Assembly: GCA_039519185.1 (NCBI GenBank)
Contig: CM076847.1
Span: 76,037,747-76,101,746, forward strand
Direction: 5' to 3'
Length of the DNA stretch: 64,000 nt
Source of the DNA: Astragalus membranaceus
Lineage: Eukaryota; Streptophyta; Magnoliopsida; Fabales; Fabaceae
Every line of letters begins with the position of its first letter. Positions within the stretch are counted from its first letter, which is position 1. The position numbers and the translations under genes are program-made. Positions 54,296 to 64,000 of this stretch are shown piece by piece. The notes beneath the pieces are model-generated. The model saw only the letters and a list, made by a program, of their open reading frames with translations, was not told the origin of the DNA and made no database searches.

Positions 54296-55455
54296 GGGTT
54301 TTAGATTTCGTACCCCCCATTTTCTACCCTATACCCCATAATTGCCTAAATCCCCAAAATACCCCTTAAAAAATTAAAAGAAATTTGATTGTTTTTTAAA
54401 TTTTCCGGAATTATCCTCTTTTTGAGTTTTCCGGAATCATCTCAAAAGAGGTATTTTCGGAAGCAAAATTGGCTTCCGGAATTATCCTCTTTGGAGGTAA
54501 TTTCGGAAAATAGGGTATAAAAGATTTTCGGAATTATGCCAAAACACATAATTCCGGAAGTCAAAAAATTGGCTTCCGGAATTATGTGTTTTGGCATAAT
54601 TCCGGAAGTATCATGTTTCACTACATTATTTACATAATTTTAACCAATCTATAACTGAAATCGACACTTATTTACATGGTTTTAACCAATCTATGGATCA
54701 CTTATTTTATAGTGTTTTAACCAATCTATAACTGAAATCGACACTTATTCACATGGTTTTAACCAATCTATGGATCACTTATTTTATAGTGTTTTAACCA
54801 ATCTATAACTGAAATCGACACTTATTTACACGGTTTTAACCAATCTATGGATCACTTATTTTATAGTGTTTTAACCAATTTATAACTGAAATCGACACTT
54901 ATTCACATGGTTTTAACCATTATATGAATCACTTATTTTATAGTGTTTTAACCAATATATAACTAAACCAATCTATGGATCACTAGTTTTAGAACTTGTT
55001 TTTGTTTTGTTTGTTGTAGTCTGTTATTTTCAGTTAGACGGTGTTTTTAATTAATAAAATAAATGTTTAATTTCTTATTTTTGAATTTCAGAAACACCAT
55101 AATACGGTATAAATCCGGAACTCAATTTATTGGGATTTCCGGAAATACCCTAAAATGAGATAGATCCGGAATAAACAATTTTTGGATTTCCGGAATTACC
55201 TCATTTTAGTGTAATTCCGGAAAGTATATTGTGTTCCGGAATTACACTAAAATAAGGTAATTCCGAAAATCCATAAAATTTTAATTCGGGATTATCTCAT
55301 TTTAGGGTATTTCTGGAAATCTCAATAAATTGAGTTCCGGATTTATACCTATGGACGTAATTCTGAAAAAGAGTTTTGAAGTCAGGAGTAATATCGTCCG
55401 TTTTGTCAATTTGAGGGGTATGGAGTATAACGGGGGTTTACAAAATCTAAAACCC
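54296..55455. mobile_element. Mutator-like non-autonomous element, 9-bp TSD
   Basis: Ends GGGTTTTAGATTTCGTACCC and GGGGGTTTACAAAATCTAAAACCC are inverted, with the perfect 9-bp TSD TATTAAATC (54287-54295, 55456-55464). A 9-bp TSD and a G start are typical of Mutator-like elements. Subterminal parts repeat TTCCGGAATTA motifs in both orientations. The centre holds a tandem array (54640-54990). There is no transposase. Confidence 0.88.
54640..54990. repeat. Tandem array, about 88-bp unit, four copies
   Basis: Unit TTTTAACCAATCTATAACTG, AAATCGACACTTATT and GGTTTTAACCAATCTATGG, ending GATCACTTATTTTATAGTG. It repeats four times with few substitutions, and the last copy is diverged. Confidence 0.9.
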
Positions 55456-55464
55456 TATTAAATC

Positions 55465-56108
55465 ATGCGTCACATCCATAGGAAGTTGCTTGGCAGTTGC
55501 AAATTGTAATGTCTCATACTATAAATCAACCTATTGCTTAATTTACAACATCGGTTTCAACTAGAAATCGAGAAACAAAATAAAAAATGGAAGAGAATGA
55601 CCAGAAAGCAAAGAGGAGCCAATGGGATAATGGCAATTGTCAAAGTCAAGCGACCACAAACAAGTAACCAAAATCCAATCCTATCAAAATCAAAGTATAA
55701 AAGCGCGTCCTATGAATTCATGTCATGGTTTTGGAGTATTCTCCACTCTGCAGATTGCAATGAATCAATTGGTTTCGGCTTTGATTGTTCCACGCGGTTT
55801 TGGTTTGGGTAATGGACGCATATAGGCCCACGCTGTAAGTATGCACGAAATTGAATACATGACATGGACAGGCTTTTCTATATCGCCAGTCATTATCCGC
55901 ACGTAGGATAAGACTACGAAATTAAACATTTAATGTTTGCTATTTTTTTTTTGGAAGGCATGATTGCTATTTTATACATATAGGACAAAAAGTCCATGAT
56001 CTAAAAAAATATTTCATAAATATTTAATTGTTTTTAGATATTTTGGGTAAAACAAATTCATTTGTATTTAAATATTCAAAAGAAAAACCATTTGTATTTG
56101 TTTATAAT
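55465..56108. other. Spacer without recognised feature
   Basis: AT-rich. Two short overlapping frames (55534-55825) have no recognisable domain. Nothing else that I can support. Confidence 0.5.
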
Positions 56109-56456
56109 TGTTCTGTACCGTACCTTTAGACCGGTATCCGATCTTAGACACCAAGTCTGATCCGAGGTAGTTGGTAGTTAATGGTCTTGATCGACCGAGC
56201 TCCGCTTCCGATCCGGGACAGGTGGTACCTGCGAGGACACTCCGACGCTCAAGTCAGCCAGAGAGCTAATTAGAGGTGAAGAGTAGGAAAGAGTGTGTAC
56301 ATTTAATGAAGCATTCAATGCTTATTTATAGAGTTTGGTGGTGTTAGACCTGATGAATCAGGACCGTCCGATCTTGCGCTGCGATCTCAACCATTGGTTG
56401 ATGGATCTACATTTGGTGTTGGGCCTCATTATTGTGGATTGGGCCAATCCATAACA
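56109..56456 (-). repeat. TR-GAG 3' LTR
   Basis: 348 bp. On the minus strand it begins TGTTATGGATTGGCCC and follows a purine-rich GACTTGAGGGGCAAC. It differs from the other LTR at one base. Confidence 0.93.
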
Positions 56457-56701
56457 GTTGCCCCTCAAGTCGGGTCGTCTTGGGGCGAGCTAGACTTGAT
56501 GCCTTATATGGACTTCGTGAGGGTTTTTGAATTTGAGGTTAGACCTTCGTGGCGACCTTCTCCAAGGCCGGGCTTATAGCTACAAATAGGGCTGCCCCCA
56601 GCCTCGGAGTGCCCGAGATACGGGTCTTGGCAAAGATCTTCGAGGCAAGGGTGTCTACCACCAGCAAGGGTGTCTACCACCAGCCTCGGCAATGTTAAAA
56701 A

Positions 56702-56960
56702 CGTGACCAACTGAGGGACTCGAGGTGCCAATTTAAAGTCGCCTTCAGGGCAGTTTACCGGGACTCGGCCCAGATCGAACTCCCCCTTCAGGGTAATGGC
56801 AACCTCGGCCATTCAAAACGTGACCACCTGAGGGACTCGAGGTGTCAATTTAAAGTCGCCTTCAGGGCAGTTTACCGGGACTCGGCCCAGATCGAACTCG
56901 CCCTTCAGGGTAATGGCAACCTCGGCCATTCAAAACGTGACCACCTGAGGGACTCGAGGT
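56702..56960. repeat. 117-bp tandem repeat in TR-GAG
   Basis: Units start at 56702, 56819 and 56936 (CGTGACCA.CTGAGGGACTC). The first two are full length and nearly identical; the third is partial. Confidence 0.93.
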
Positions 56961-57284
56961 GTCAATTTAAAGTCGGAGGATCTCTGTGAGCAAAGGCGCC
57001 GGCGTTCCTGCCTCGGGAATTTTTCCCGGCTTCTGGAAAGTCGCTTCGAGGAAGAGGAAGCTAGAGACGAGCAGGGCCGAGGGGAACCCTCGGATCCGTA
57101 GGAATCATCAGGAGTTCTGATCCTAGGTGGAGTTCCGGTCTTAGCGTGAAACTTTAAGGCGATCGCTCGACCGGTCCCAAATCCTTCCATCCAACCTCGG
57201 AACTTACTTTTACTAAGCAATAAATGTGAGGAAAATTGTAGTCGACCCATATATATTAGATGGTTAAACATTTACAAAGTCGGA

Positions 57285-58538
57285 TTACATCACGCCCGTC
57301 GGCTCATTCCGAGACCAGGAGAAACGTGGCCTTCCTGCGTTAATCCCTTCTTCATGATCGATATACTTCTGAGATCGCTGGAGGAACTCGGCAAGCGACT
57401 CAACTTGGTTGACCCCGATGTCTATCTGAAATAGACTTCCTTCACGAAGGCCAGCCTCCATGAAGAAAAGACGAAAGGAGTCGTCGAGGTTCCGAACTTG
57501 AGCAGCTTCTCTGTTGAATCTCTCTATATAGTCCGGGAGGAGCTCATTTTCTCCTTGCCGAATTGCCTGCAATACCTTCCGAGATTTAGGCTTCATCTTC
57601 GAGTGGGCGAAGTGTGCAGAAAAGAGCTTGGCTAACTGATCCCAAGAGGAGATCGTATTCGACTTAAGAGCCCTGAACCATTCCAGAGCCGCCTTCTCTA
57701 GAGTAAGGGGAAAGGTTCGGCACTTTATCTCCTCTGGAACGTTACGGTATTGCATAACCGTGTCAAAGTAGTCGAGGTGGCGGTCCGGATCGCCAGTCCC
57801 ATCATGCATTTTCAAACCTTCAGGTGGGTTCTCCAGGTGCTTTGGCACTGGGAAGTAGTCGATTTTCGCTGTGAAAGGTCCTTTACGCTTTGCCGACCTC
57901 TCAAGGGGTGGAGACCGTCGGTAGCCATACTTGTCGGGGGATCCCCGCGAGCTAGGGCGCTGACGTTTCTGCCTCGGAGACCTTTTCAAATTTTCGGTAC
58001 GTCGCCTCGGAGAAGAAGAAAACAGGAACGAGCTAGGCCGAGGGGAACCCTCAGGACCATAGGAATCATCGGTGGTCCGACTTGGGGGAGTCGTTGACCC
58101 TCGCCCTCCTCTACACCGAGGTGGAGTGCGGTGATGGTATCTCCTCCAAGCCGGAGATTGGTGGCGGACGCGGCCATGAGTCGTTCCACTTGAAGAGTTG
58201 CGCAGAGAGGAACTCCGATCCGGGATGTTACGAGCCCGGATCTCAGCAATCTGAGCTTCTAACTGAGTGTAGCGTTGTCTTTCCTGTTGGTCGGCCTCGG
58301 CTTGCCGATTTAGGAACAGGACGAGCTGTTGAACAGCATCGACTGGTACCTGGACGGTCGGAGGGGGAGGTGGAAGCCGGTTCCGAGATGGGCTCCCATG
58401 AACCATAGCCGTAGCCGAGCTTCGAGCATGCACCGGGCTAAGGGGTAAGATGACCGCCACTCCTTCCGAGGTCACCTGCTGCAGGACCGGCCCTTCACCG
58501 ACATTCAGGACAGTTCTATGACGTAAGGTCGGAGCCAT
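57285..58538 (-). CDS. Gag protein of the TR-GAG element
   Basis: An intact frame of 417 residues starts at ATG 58536-58538 (MAPTLRHRT), about 60 bases inside the 5' LTR; the upstream TTG codons are not needed. The N-terminal half is Pro/Arg/Ser-rich with a coiled-coil-like NRQAEADQQERQRYTQLEAQ (about residues 130-150). The C-terminal half is a retrotransposon gag domain: DGTGDPDRHLDYFDTVMQYR, CRTFPLTLEKAALEWFRAL, SSWDQLAKLFSAHFAHSK, then QGENELLPDYIERFNREAAQ. No zinc knuckle follows. The gag core resembles those of Ty3/gypsy Tat/Athila elements. It would form the particle shell. The frame is undamaged, which fits a recent insertion. Confidence 0.92.
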   Translation of the reverse strand: MAPTLRHRTVLNVGEGPVLQQVTSEGVAVILPLSPVHARSSATAMVHGSPSRNRLPPPPPTVQVPVDAVQQLVLFLNRQAEADQQERQRYTQLEAQIAEIRARNIPDRSSSLRNSSSGTTHGRVRHQSPAWRRYHHRTPPRCRGGRGSTTPPSRTTDDSYGPEGSPRPSSFLFSSSPRRRTENLKRSPRQKRQRPSSRGSPDKYGYRRSPPLERSAKRKGPFTAKIDYFPVPKHLENPPEGLKMHDGTGDPDRHLDYFDTVMQYRNVPEEIKCRTFPLTLEKAALEWFRALKSNTISSWDQLAKLFSAHFAHSKMKPKSRKVLQAIRQGENELLPDYIERFNREAAQVRNLDDSFRLFFMEAGLREGSLFQIDIGVNQVESLAEFLQRSQKYIDHEEGINAGRPRFSWSRNEPTGVM

Positions 58539-58598
58539 CGTCAATCAAGGAGATGGGAGAGGAACTAGAGTACAAGATCCTCCCACTGTGGTCGCCAA

Positions 58599-58946
58599 TG
58601 TTCTGTACCGTACCTTTAGACCGGTATCCGATCTTAGACACCAAGTCTGATCCGAGGTAGTTGGTAGTTAATGGTCTTGATCGACCGAGCTCCGCTTCCG
58701 ATCCGGGACAGGTGGTACCTGCGAGGACACTCCGACGCTCAAGTCAGCCAGAGAGCTAATTAGAGGTGAAGAGTAGGAAAGAGTGTGTACCTTTAATGAA
58801 GCATTCAATGCTTATTTATAGAGTTTGGTGGTGTTAGACCTGATGAATCAGGACCGTCCGATCTTGCGCTGCGATCTCAACCATTGGTTGATGGATCTAC
58901 ATTTGGTGTTGGGCCTCATTATTGTGGATTGGGCCAATCCATAACA
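58599..58946 (-). repeat. TR-GAG 5' LTR
   Basis: 348 bp. On the minus strand the next bases are TTGGCGACCACAGTGGGAG, the presumed primer-binding site (a TGGCGAC start, so not the Met-tRNA type seen in the copia and TRIM elements). Confidence 0.92.
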
Positions 58947-59136
58947 ATAATTATAAAATTGATTTGTATTTGGACAAGCCAGAGATGGACAAAAAGAGGA
59001 ATTTGAAGATTGGTGAAGAACATCATATTCCTCCTACGAGGATAAGTATCCTTGGGTGGATGAGGAGGCATCATGTGCCAGACCAATTAATAGACTGATT
59101 TAGGTAAACCTAATGGCAATATCTAGAAGACGGTTT

Positions 59137-59290
59137 TGAATCCTCACAAATACTTGTGGGACCAGTTATGAGAGAGAGAGTGACACTCTCCCATAGTAAT
59201 AAATGCAATAAATGTTAATATTATCTTTTTGTTTGTGTCACTCTCCCATAGGCCATAACTTGTCCCACAAGTACTTGTGAGGATCCAAAT
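59137..59290. mobile_element. Short MITE with about 50-bp inverted ends
   Basis: The left arm GAATCCTCACAAATACTTGT and right arm ACAAGTACTTGTGAGGATCC pair, and pairing continues through GGGACCAGTTATG and the GTGTCACTCTCCCATA block. It is nearly a pure hairpin of about 154 bp. Confidence 0.75.
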
Positions 59291-59388
59291 TCAAGAAAGA
59301 CGATTATGCTTTGATTTGTGTAATGTCAAGAGATGGTTTGTTTCTTCTCTCCATATTTGAAAAAGAAGAACTTTACCATACCCATTAA

Positions 59389-59509
59389 GTTTTGTTAGGT
59401 ATGATATTTTGTAGGTAAAATTAGTACAATATTTAAATTTATTTTAAAATACTTAAATATAAAAAATGAGGTGTCATTGATTGATTGGATGTTGGTATCA
59501 TACCCAACA
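59389..59509. mobile_element. Short MITE (copy 2, inverted relative to 20421)
   Basis: Ends GTTTTGTTAGGTATGATA and TATCATACCCAACAC are inverted. The interior matches the reverse complement of 20421-20551 (TAAATTTATTTTAAAATAC, GATTGGATGTTGG). Confidence 0.7.
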
Positions 59510-59539
59510 CTTGTGAAAAACTGTTTAGTGAAATACAAG

Positions 59540-60142
59540 TGTTGAACCTATTGGATTTAATTAGAAAAACCCTAAATTACAAATAGCTAGAAAATGTAAA
59601 CGACTAGTAAAAATAGAGCCGTTGCTTTACAAGTTTGGTAAATTAGTTGTATAACAACCTAACAAACTTAGTTAGGTTCTACAAAATTGTATATATACCT
59701 AACTACTGCTTGTATTACAACAAAACAAACCGGTGAGTGTTTTTCATCTTTGAGAGAAAAGAAAGAGGGTAAGCGAGATATAAGAAAGAAAGGAGATATA
59801 CGAAGCTGAAAAGGTGTCTTCATCTTCATTCCATTTTACATCGTACTTGCAAACACAACAATCAACCAAGTTCAATGTGTGGTTAAAGTGAGAGAACAAG
59901 AGAAAGACGACGAACGAGAGAGAAGAGGAAAGAACCGGAACCCAGGATTCTGAGGGTGTGTGCTTCGTGTTTTTATTCTTTATACCGGGTTCGAGTTTCT
60001 CGGGTCGTGGGTTTAAAATAACTCGAGTGTTTTTGATTTCAAATGGTCATGGGTTCTGCTGCTTTGCATTGGGCTAGTTGGGCTCGGTGTCTTTGACTTT
60101 CTTCTATTTGCACCCTAGTTATTACTAGCGCTTGTTCCAACA
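59540..60142 (+). repeat. Copia-type LTR with primer-site remnant
   Basis: Starts TGTTGAACCTATTGG and ends CTTGTTCCAACA, the usual inverted ends of many copia LTRs. It has a TATATATACC block at about 59690. The bases just after, TTAGTATCTAAGAGC, look like a decayed Met-tRNA primer-binding site (TGGTATC.AGAGC). No coding region or second LTR follows, so the element is truncated. Confidence 0.65.
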
Positions 60143-61435
60143 ATTAGTATCTAAGAGCAAGAACGTTTCTTGGGAGAAATTTTCAAGTTCTTGGGTGTGT
60201 AGACCTGAAATCTTGGTTTGGGAAACAGTAAGTGACTGTGAGGCGTGTGAATCTATTTGTTTTGTTCATTTTGGGCTTGGGAGACATGAGAGAGTTGTGA
60301 AGGACTACAACTAAGGTGTAACCATGTTGTGGGAGTAATTTCCAAAATATATTGGGATGTTGCAATCAGTTATACTAAACTCATGATATGATACTAATGT
60401 GTTAACTAGTCAAGTTCAGTGGTTGAGATGCTTTGTTTCAGGTAATGTGTGGCCGGTTCGAATCTTGTGGATGTTATTTTATTATGGTGTGTTATTTTAA
60501 TTAACGGACTAAAATGAAAATAAAAGGGTGCAAAATTAGCACCAATTGTCTACTAGGCGCAACACTCAACCATCGAACCAATGCATCGGTTGTGCAAACC
60601 ATTGTATGCTAACGGTATATAACCGTTGTTTCTTGAAGAGACTCTTTTACGAGTTGTTTCCTCTCACTATGTGACATGAGTTTCTCTATAAATAGAGACA
60701 CTTTTGGGCAGAAAGGATATATACGAAATTCATGATTTCATGAACCAAAATTATGCCAAAATTATATCTAAGTCATTTCTTCTTTTCTCTAGTGCACGAG
60801 AGTAATTGGGAAAACTTTATTCCGTAAACTATTATTGATCGATATGCTTGGTGTGGGTGTGTAGACCATGTCAAGGAACTCCATTGTATCTTGAAGGGGA
60901 TTTGCTGGTCATCCTATTGCATCCAATCTAGAGTGATTAGTGGGGGCGAATTGAACCTAAAGCATAGTGTTATACACGCCTTGGAGTCTTGTGCAATGAT
61001 AAATTCACCTTCTCCTTGTTATTTATTTTAGATGTTATTCACAATTAATTTTTACTAATGATTATCTATGTTTGAATGTTCTTCTTAGTTGCAGAATTAT
61101 TCCCACTCGAGTTATTTTAAACCCATGACAAATAGCACTCGAGTTTTTCGAGTTAAATCCAACTAGACCTTGCGCCTGTGCTATGCACAGGCCTTAAGTT
61201 ATAATACATAGTACATATTTTGCTACTTAAATTGAATGAATCATAATTCCCATTTTATAGATCTAATGAAACATCAATATATTTTGTTGATGGGCATAAG
61301 TAATACACATATTATTTAAGGTACCGGCAGCGGGTTAACAAATTGCAAAAATTTGGGAGCACAATTTGGAAAACATCTCAAGCACTTTTTCCGTATAGCA
61401 TGCACAAACTGAATTAAGCACCATCCAAATATAGA

Positions 61436-61440
<5 letters not shown>
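60143..61440. other. Region after the copia LTR, no genes recognised
   Basis: Possibly leader DNA of the truncated copia element near 60143-60320. Short open frames lack domains. A segment at 60405-60475 (TCAGTGGTTGAGATGC ... GGCCGGTTCGAATCTTG) resembles SINE A and B boxes but has no tail. CACTCGAGTTATTTTAAACCC at 61105 is the reverse complement of a phrase inside the LTR (60011-60030). Confidence 0.4.

Positions 61441-61487
<47 letters not shown>
61441..61487. repeat. TA microsatellite
   Basis: About 46 bases of (TA)n, ending just before the TSD of the Mutator-like element. Confidence 0.95.
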
Positions 61488-61492
<5 letters not shown>

Positions 61493-61780
61493 GGTAAAAA
61501 CGAGTGTGGTTTAGGGTACTAAGTCATATCCTTAGTATTTTTTACTAAATCATACTGAGCCGTTGGATGCCTCTTATTTTAATGAAATGTGATCTAAGGG
61601 CTGTCACTTAAAGAGGGCAGTTTTGTCATTTTACACATCCTGTAGCCTTCCATTCTCACGCATTCCATCCTGTAGCCTTCTTCTCCGCACGATCTGGTTC
61701 GCGGTGGACCACAGCATCCATTCCGACGCCGCACCACGGCATCCATCCGGCGAAGTCTCCCCTTCCTCCGTCGTTCTCTC

Positions 61781-61819
<39 letters not shown>

Positions 61820-62082
61820 CTATTTTGGTACTCTGAAGAAAAGAAAGGAAAGAACGATTCAACTCTAGCTCCATACGCGATCTACATCGATTTGGGGGAA
61901 AGCACGAATCTGTCACCCTCCCTCTTCATCTCTTCCTAAGTTCCTGCGCATGAATTGATGAATGATTTTGCAGAGAAAATTGCATCAAAATGGTTGGATT
62001 ATATTTAATGGATTTTCTGGAATTGATTGAACCTATTTTCTGGAATTTCTGGAATGCTACTAACCACTGTTGCACTATTCTG

Positions 62083-62510
62083 TGGTTAGTGGCCACTAAC
62101 CACAATTATGCATATCTGTGGTTAGTGGCCACTAACCATTGGGGCGCTAGTTTGTGGTTAGTGGCCACTAACCACAGATATGCACAACACTGGTTAGTGG
62201 CCACTAACCACAGATTAGTACAATTGTGGTTAATACTTTCTAGATGACACATATTTCCATAACGATTACTTGTCACTAACAATATAGCTTCTCAATAACT
62301 ATTACTTCAAATTTCACGATTAATTCATGTTGATGCAATCAGATTTCACGTTTACACCATGTTGTGATTCTGTTAATGTGTTGGTCTCAGTTTTAACCAT
62401 TTTAATACTAATCTGTGGTTAGTGGCCGCTAACCATTGGGGCACTAGTTTGTGGTTAGTGGCCACTAACCACAGATATGCACAACACTGGTTAGTGGCCA
62501 CTAACCGCAG
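62083..62510. repeat. Cluster of GGTTAGTGGCCACTAACC palindromes
   Basis: This 18-base perfect palindrome (one copy with GGCCGC) occurs four times at 62083-62210 and three times at 62416-62507, at a spacing of about 36 bases. The two blocks are parts of a duplicated segment of about 130 bases (62115-62250 and 62411-62546). Confidence 0.95.
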
Positions 62511-62702
62511 ATTAGTATAATTGTGGTTAATACTTTCTAGATGACACAGATTTCCTGTAACGAAGGAGATAAACCAGAACAACATAACACACTTCATTTG
62601 ATGCAAAATCATCATCTTACAATCACCGATCAAGTCAAAACATCAGTTATAAATCAATGAATCATTGCGAATTACAATAATTATAAATACAAAACCCTAA
62701 GC

Positions 62703-63060
62703 TTATTTGAGTGGTTTATGAACGGCAACTGAATCCGATGAATCAGGCCTCTCTGCCACTCCCTTGGCTCCCTGCTGCTGCTGCCGGATGATCATATTCC
62801 TCGCGCCATTTGTTGATTGCAAAGGTGCATGCCACTGAAACCGTTCGTTAACACGACATCGCGAGGGAGGTGAACGGCGAGGGAGGTGAACGGCGAGAGG
62901 AGAGTGGCTTGCATTGATCGAGCAGAGAGGGAGGTGAACGAGAGGGAGGTGAACGGCGAGAGGAGAGTGGCTTGCGGAGAAGTACGGTGGTTGTACGGTT
63001 GTATGTGTTGCACGGTGGTTCACGGTGAGAGTGTGTTGGTGGTTCACGGTGAGAGTTTGT
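62703..63060 (-). other. Coding-like stretch of unknown origin inside the Mutator-like element
   Basis: The minus-strand frame contains NGARNMIIRQQQQGAKGV and AERPDSSDSVAVHKPLK before a stop at 62703, downstream of a His/Pro/Ser repeat built from a duplicated unit of about 60 bases (SHSPLAVHLP twice). I do not recognise a protein family. The C-terminal part looks like genuine coding composition and might be a captured host exon; the repeated part looks like degenerate duplication. Confidence 0.4.
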
Positions 63061-63227
63061 TGAGGTGTGGGTTTTTTGAATTTGAGAGTGATATCATTAA
63101 TTATTACAATATTCAAAGGAAATATGGGTAGTTACTAATCTACCCTTTAGTATTTGTTACTAAGCATTATGCTTAGTACCCTAAACCACTGCCGGTAAAA
63201 ACTTATTAAAAATGTTTGTAAATATTT

Positions 63228-63412
63228 TTTGGTAAATCAATGTATCCTTCACAGTGATTGTGGAGACTAATCATTCGAGGTATCAGAGATCCATTTAAGG
63301 GGTTAATCTCTCCCAATAAATGTTTTTCTATACGCACCGGCTAGAGATCAAACCAAGACCAAATAATTAAGCGACTCAAGCATCTATCACTTGTGCCGCA
63401 TCATGTTGGTAA
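63228..63412 (-). mobile_element. SINE, minus strand, same family as 47917
   Basis: The reverse complement shows the blocks of the 47917 SINE in order: GATGCGGCACAAGTGATAGAT, TGGTCTTGGTTTGATCTC, GGGAGAGATTAACCCCTTAA, ATACCTCGAATGATTAGTCT and a terminal A/T run. The TSD is unclear. Confidence 0.8.
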
Positions 63413-64000
63413 AAAATTTTAAAAAATATAGTAATCTAATAGGGCATAATTTTGTAATCTCAAACTTATCAATATTTTTTTTCTAAACAATATCGATTGT
63501 TTATTCTTTTTTTTTGATCAAAAATTGTTTATTCCATTCAAAACTCAACGGAAACAAATTTTTTCTAAATCTGAATTAATTAATTATTCTTTTCTCTTTT
63601 TTTTACAAAATTAATTTTCCTCTTGTCTTTTCAATTCATTTTACGCATTCCAAAGTATTGACTTCTTCTTTTTCTTGTAACCATAAAAATTCATTTATTC
63701 TTCTCAACCTCTTCTCCTCCTATCAACAACCGCTCCTCATCACATTCTTACTTTCAAGAAACAGAAAATACAGAGATCCAACCGCCCCTCGTCTTCTTCC
63801 CACTGGGTCGCTGCCTCCCACCGCCTCCACTCTCTCTTCGTCCTGCACCATGTTCCTTTCACTCTCTATTCGTCTTCTTAATCTTTTGCCCCATTCTCTC
63901 GGTTCCTCACAATTATCATCATCTTTCTCCCACTCTCTCGATTCCTCTCAAACTCTCTTCGTCTTTCTCCCATGTTGTTCTTCTCACTCTAAGATTTAAA
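63413..64000. other. CT-rich region at the window edge
   Basis: From 63640 onward the plus strand is rich in TCTTC/CTCTC, and a frame of 113 residues runs to the edge with Ser/Leu/Pro-rich low-complexity content. It could be the leader of a gene or transposon outside the window. There is not enough to call a gene. Confidence 0.35.

Larger units (their letters stand above)
56109..58946 (-). mobile_element. TR-GAG type LTR retrotransposon, TSD ATAAT
   Basis: Two 348-bp LTRs (56109-56456 and 58599-58946) start TGTTCTGTACC and end CCATAACA. I find a single difference between them (A at 56298 versus C at 58788). The TSD ATAAT flanks the element. The interior carries only gag on the minus strand plus repeated non-coding sequence. 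No protease, integrase or reverse transcriptase is present. The total is 2838 bp. This is the architecture described for TR-GAG elements, which need a partner for mobility. Confidence 0.93.
61502..63193. mobile_element. Mutator-like element with palindrome cluster, 9-bp TSD
   Basis: Ends GAGTGTGGTTTAGGGTACTA and TAGTACCCTAAACCACTGCC are imperfect inverted repeats (core GTGGTTTAGGGTACTAAG). The perfect 9-bp TSD GGTAAAAAC lies at 61493-61501 and 63194-63202. It is 1692 bp. The interior has a gene-like GC-richer leader with a (CT)n tract (61640-61930), seven copies of a palindrome, and a GC-richer coding-like stretch on the minus strand (62703-63060). It carries no transposase. It could be a Pack-MULE that carries captured sequence. 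Confidence 0.85.

Noticed and set aside
60405..60475. Possible further SINE with GGTTCGAATCT B box.
   Set aside because: No poly-A tail, no TSD and no match to the other SINE copies here. Mentioned only in the description of that region.
63658..63999. 113-residue frame at the right edge as a host gene start.
   Set aside because: Low-complexity CT-rich sequence cut by the window edge. It could equally be a 5' UTR or transposon leader.

Overview
This is plant nuclear DNA, most likely from a papilionoid legume. I infer that from the PHT1 protein, the transposon mix (CACTA, hAT, Mutator-like, Stowaway, Harbinger, L1, SINE, TRIM, Ty1/copia, Ty3/gypsy) and the AT-rich background; the species cannot be fixed from the sequence alone. 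I see one intact host gene, a PHT1 phosphate transporter on the minus strand (CDS 10398-12014) with a spliced 5' UTR whose 1.36-kb intron carries a Stowaway MITE. Almost everything else is mobile DNA, much of it bounded here by explicit terminal repeats and target-site duplications (TSDs).

Left part (1-9.1 kb): an L1 LINE 3' half (1-1366), then an old copia relic (1658-8780) broken by a CACTA-like remnant, a LINE tail with a 17-bp TSD, a solo LTR, a GC-rich hAT MITE (8-bp TSD) and a 2.9-kb CACTA element (TSD TTG). The PHT1 locus (about 9-14.3 kb) follows. Next is a complete copia element (14346-19368, minus) with two identical 215-bp LTRs but two premature stops. LINE and RNase H fragments, a CACTA element, several SINEs and several MITEs fill 19.5-26.6 kb.

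Middle (26.6-47.7 kb): one Ty3/gypsy chromovirus-like element on the minus strand is the matrix of a deep nest. It contains truncated CACTA DNA, a 357-bp TRIM, an 11.3-kb CACTA element with TNP2-type and Transposase_24-type genes (itself holding a 2.3-kb solo LTR and a 1.1-kb CACTA element), and a 2.9-kb LTR-like block.

Right part (47.7-64 kb): a SINE, long TA microsatellites, a non-LTR element that combines a tRNA-like 5' head, an L1-type ORF1 and no reverse transcriptase (50572-53523, TSD AGATCTAA), a 1.16-kb Mutator-like element, a gag-only LTR retrotransposon (TR-GAG type, 56109-58946, LTRs differing at one base), small MITEs, a copia-type LTR, and a 1.7-kb Mutator-like element with seven copies of a GGTTAGTGGCCACTAACC palindrome.

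The genes do not form a pathway. The window is a transposon landscape around a single nutrient-transport gene. The most unusual object is the tRNA-headed, ORF1-only non-LTR element.
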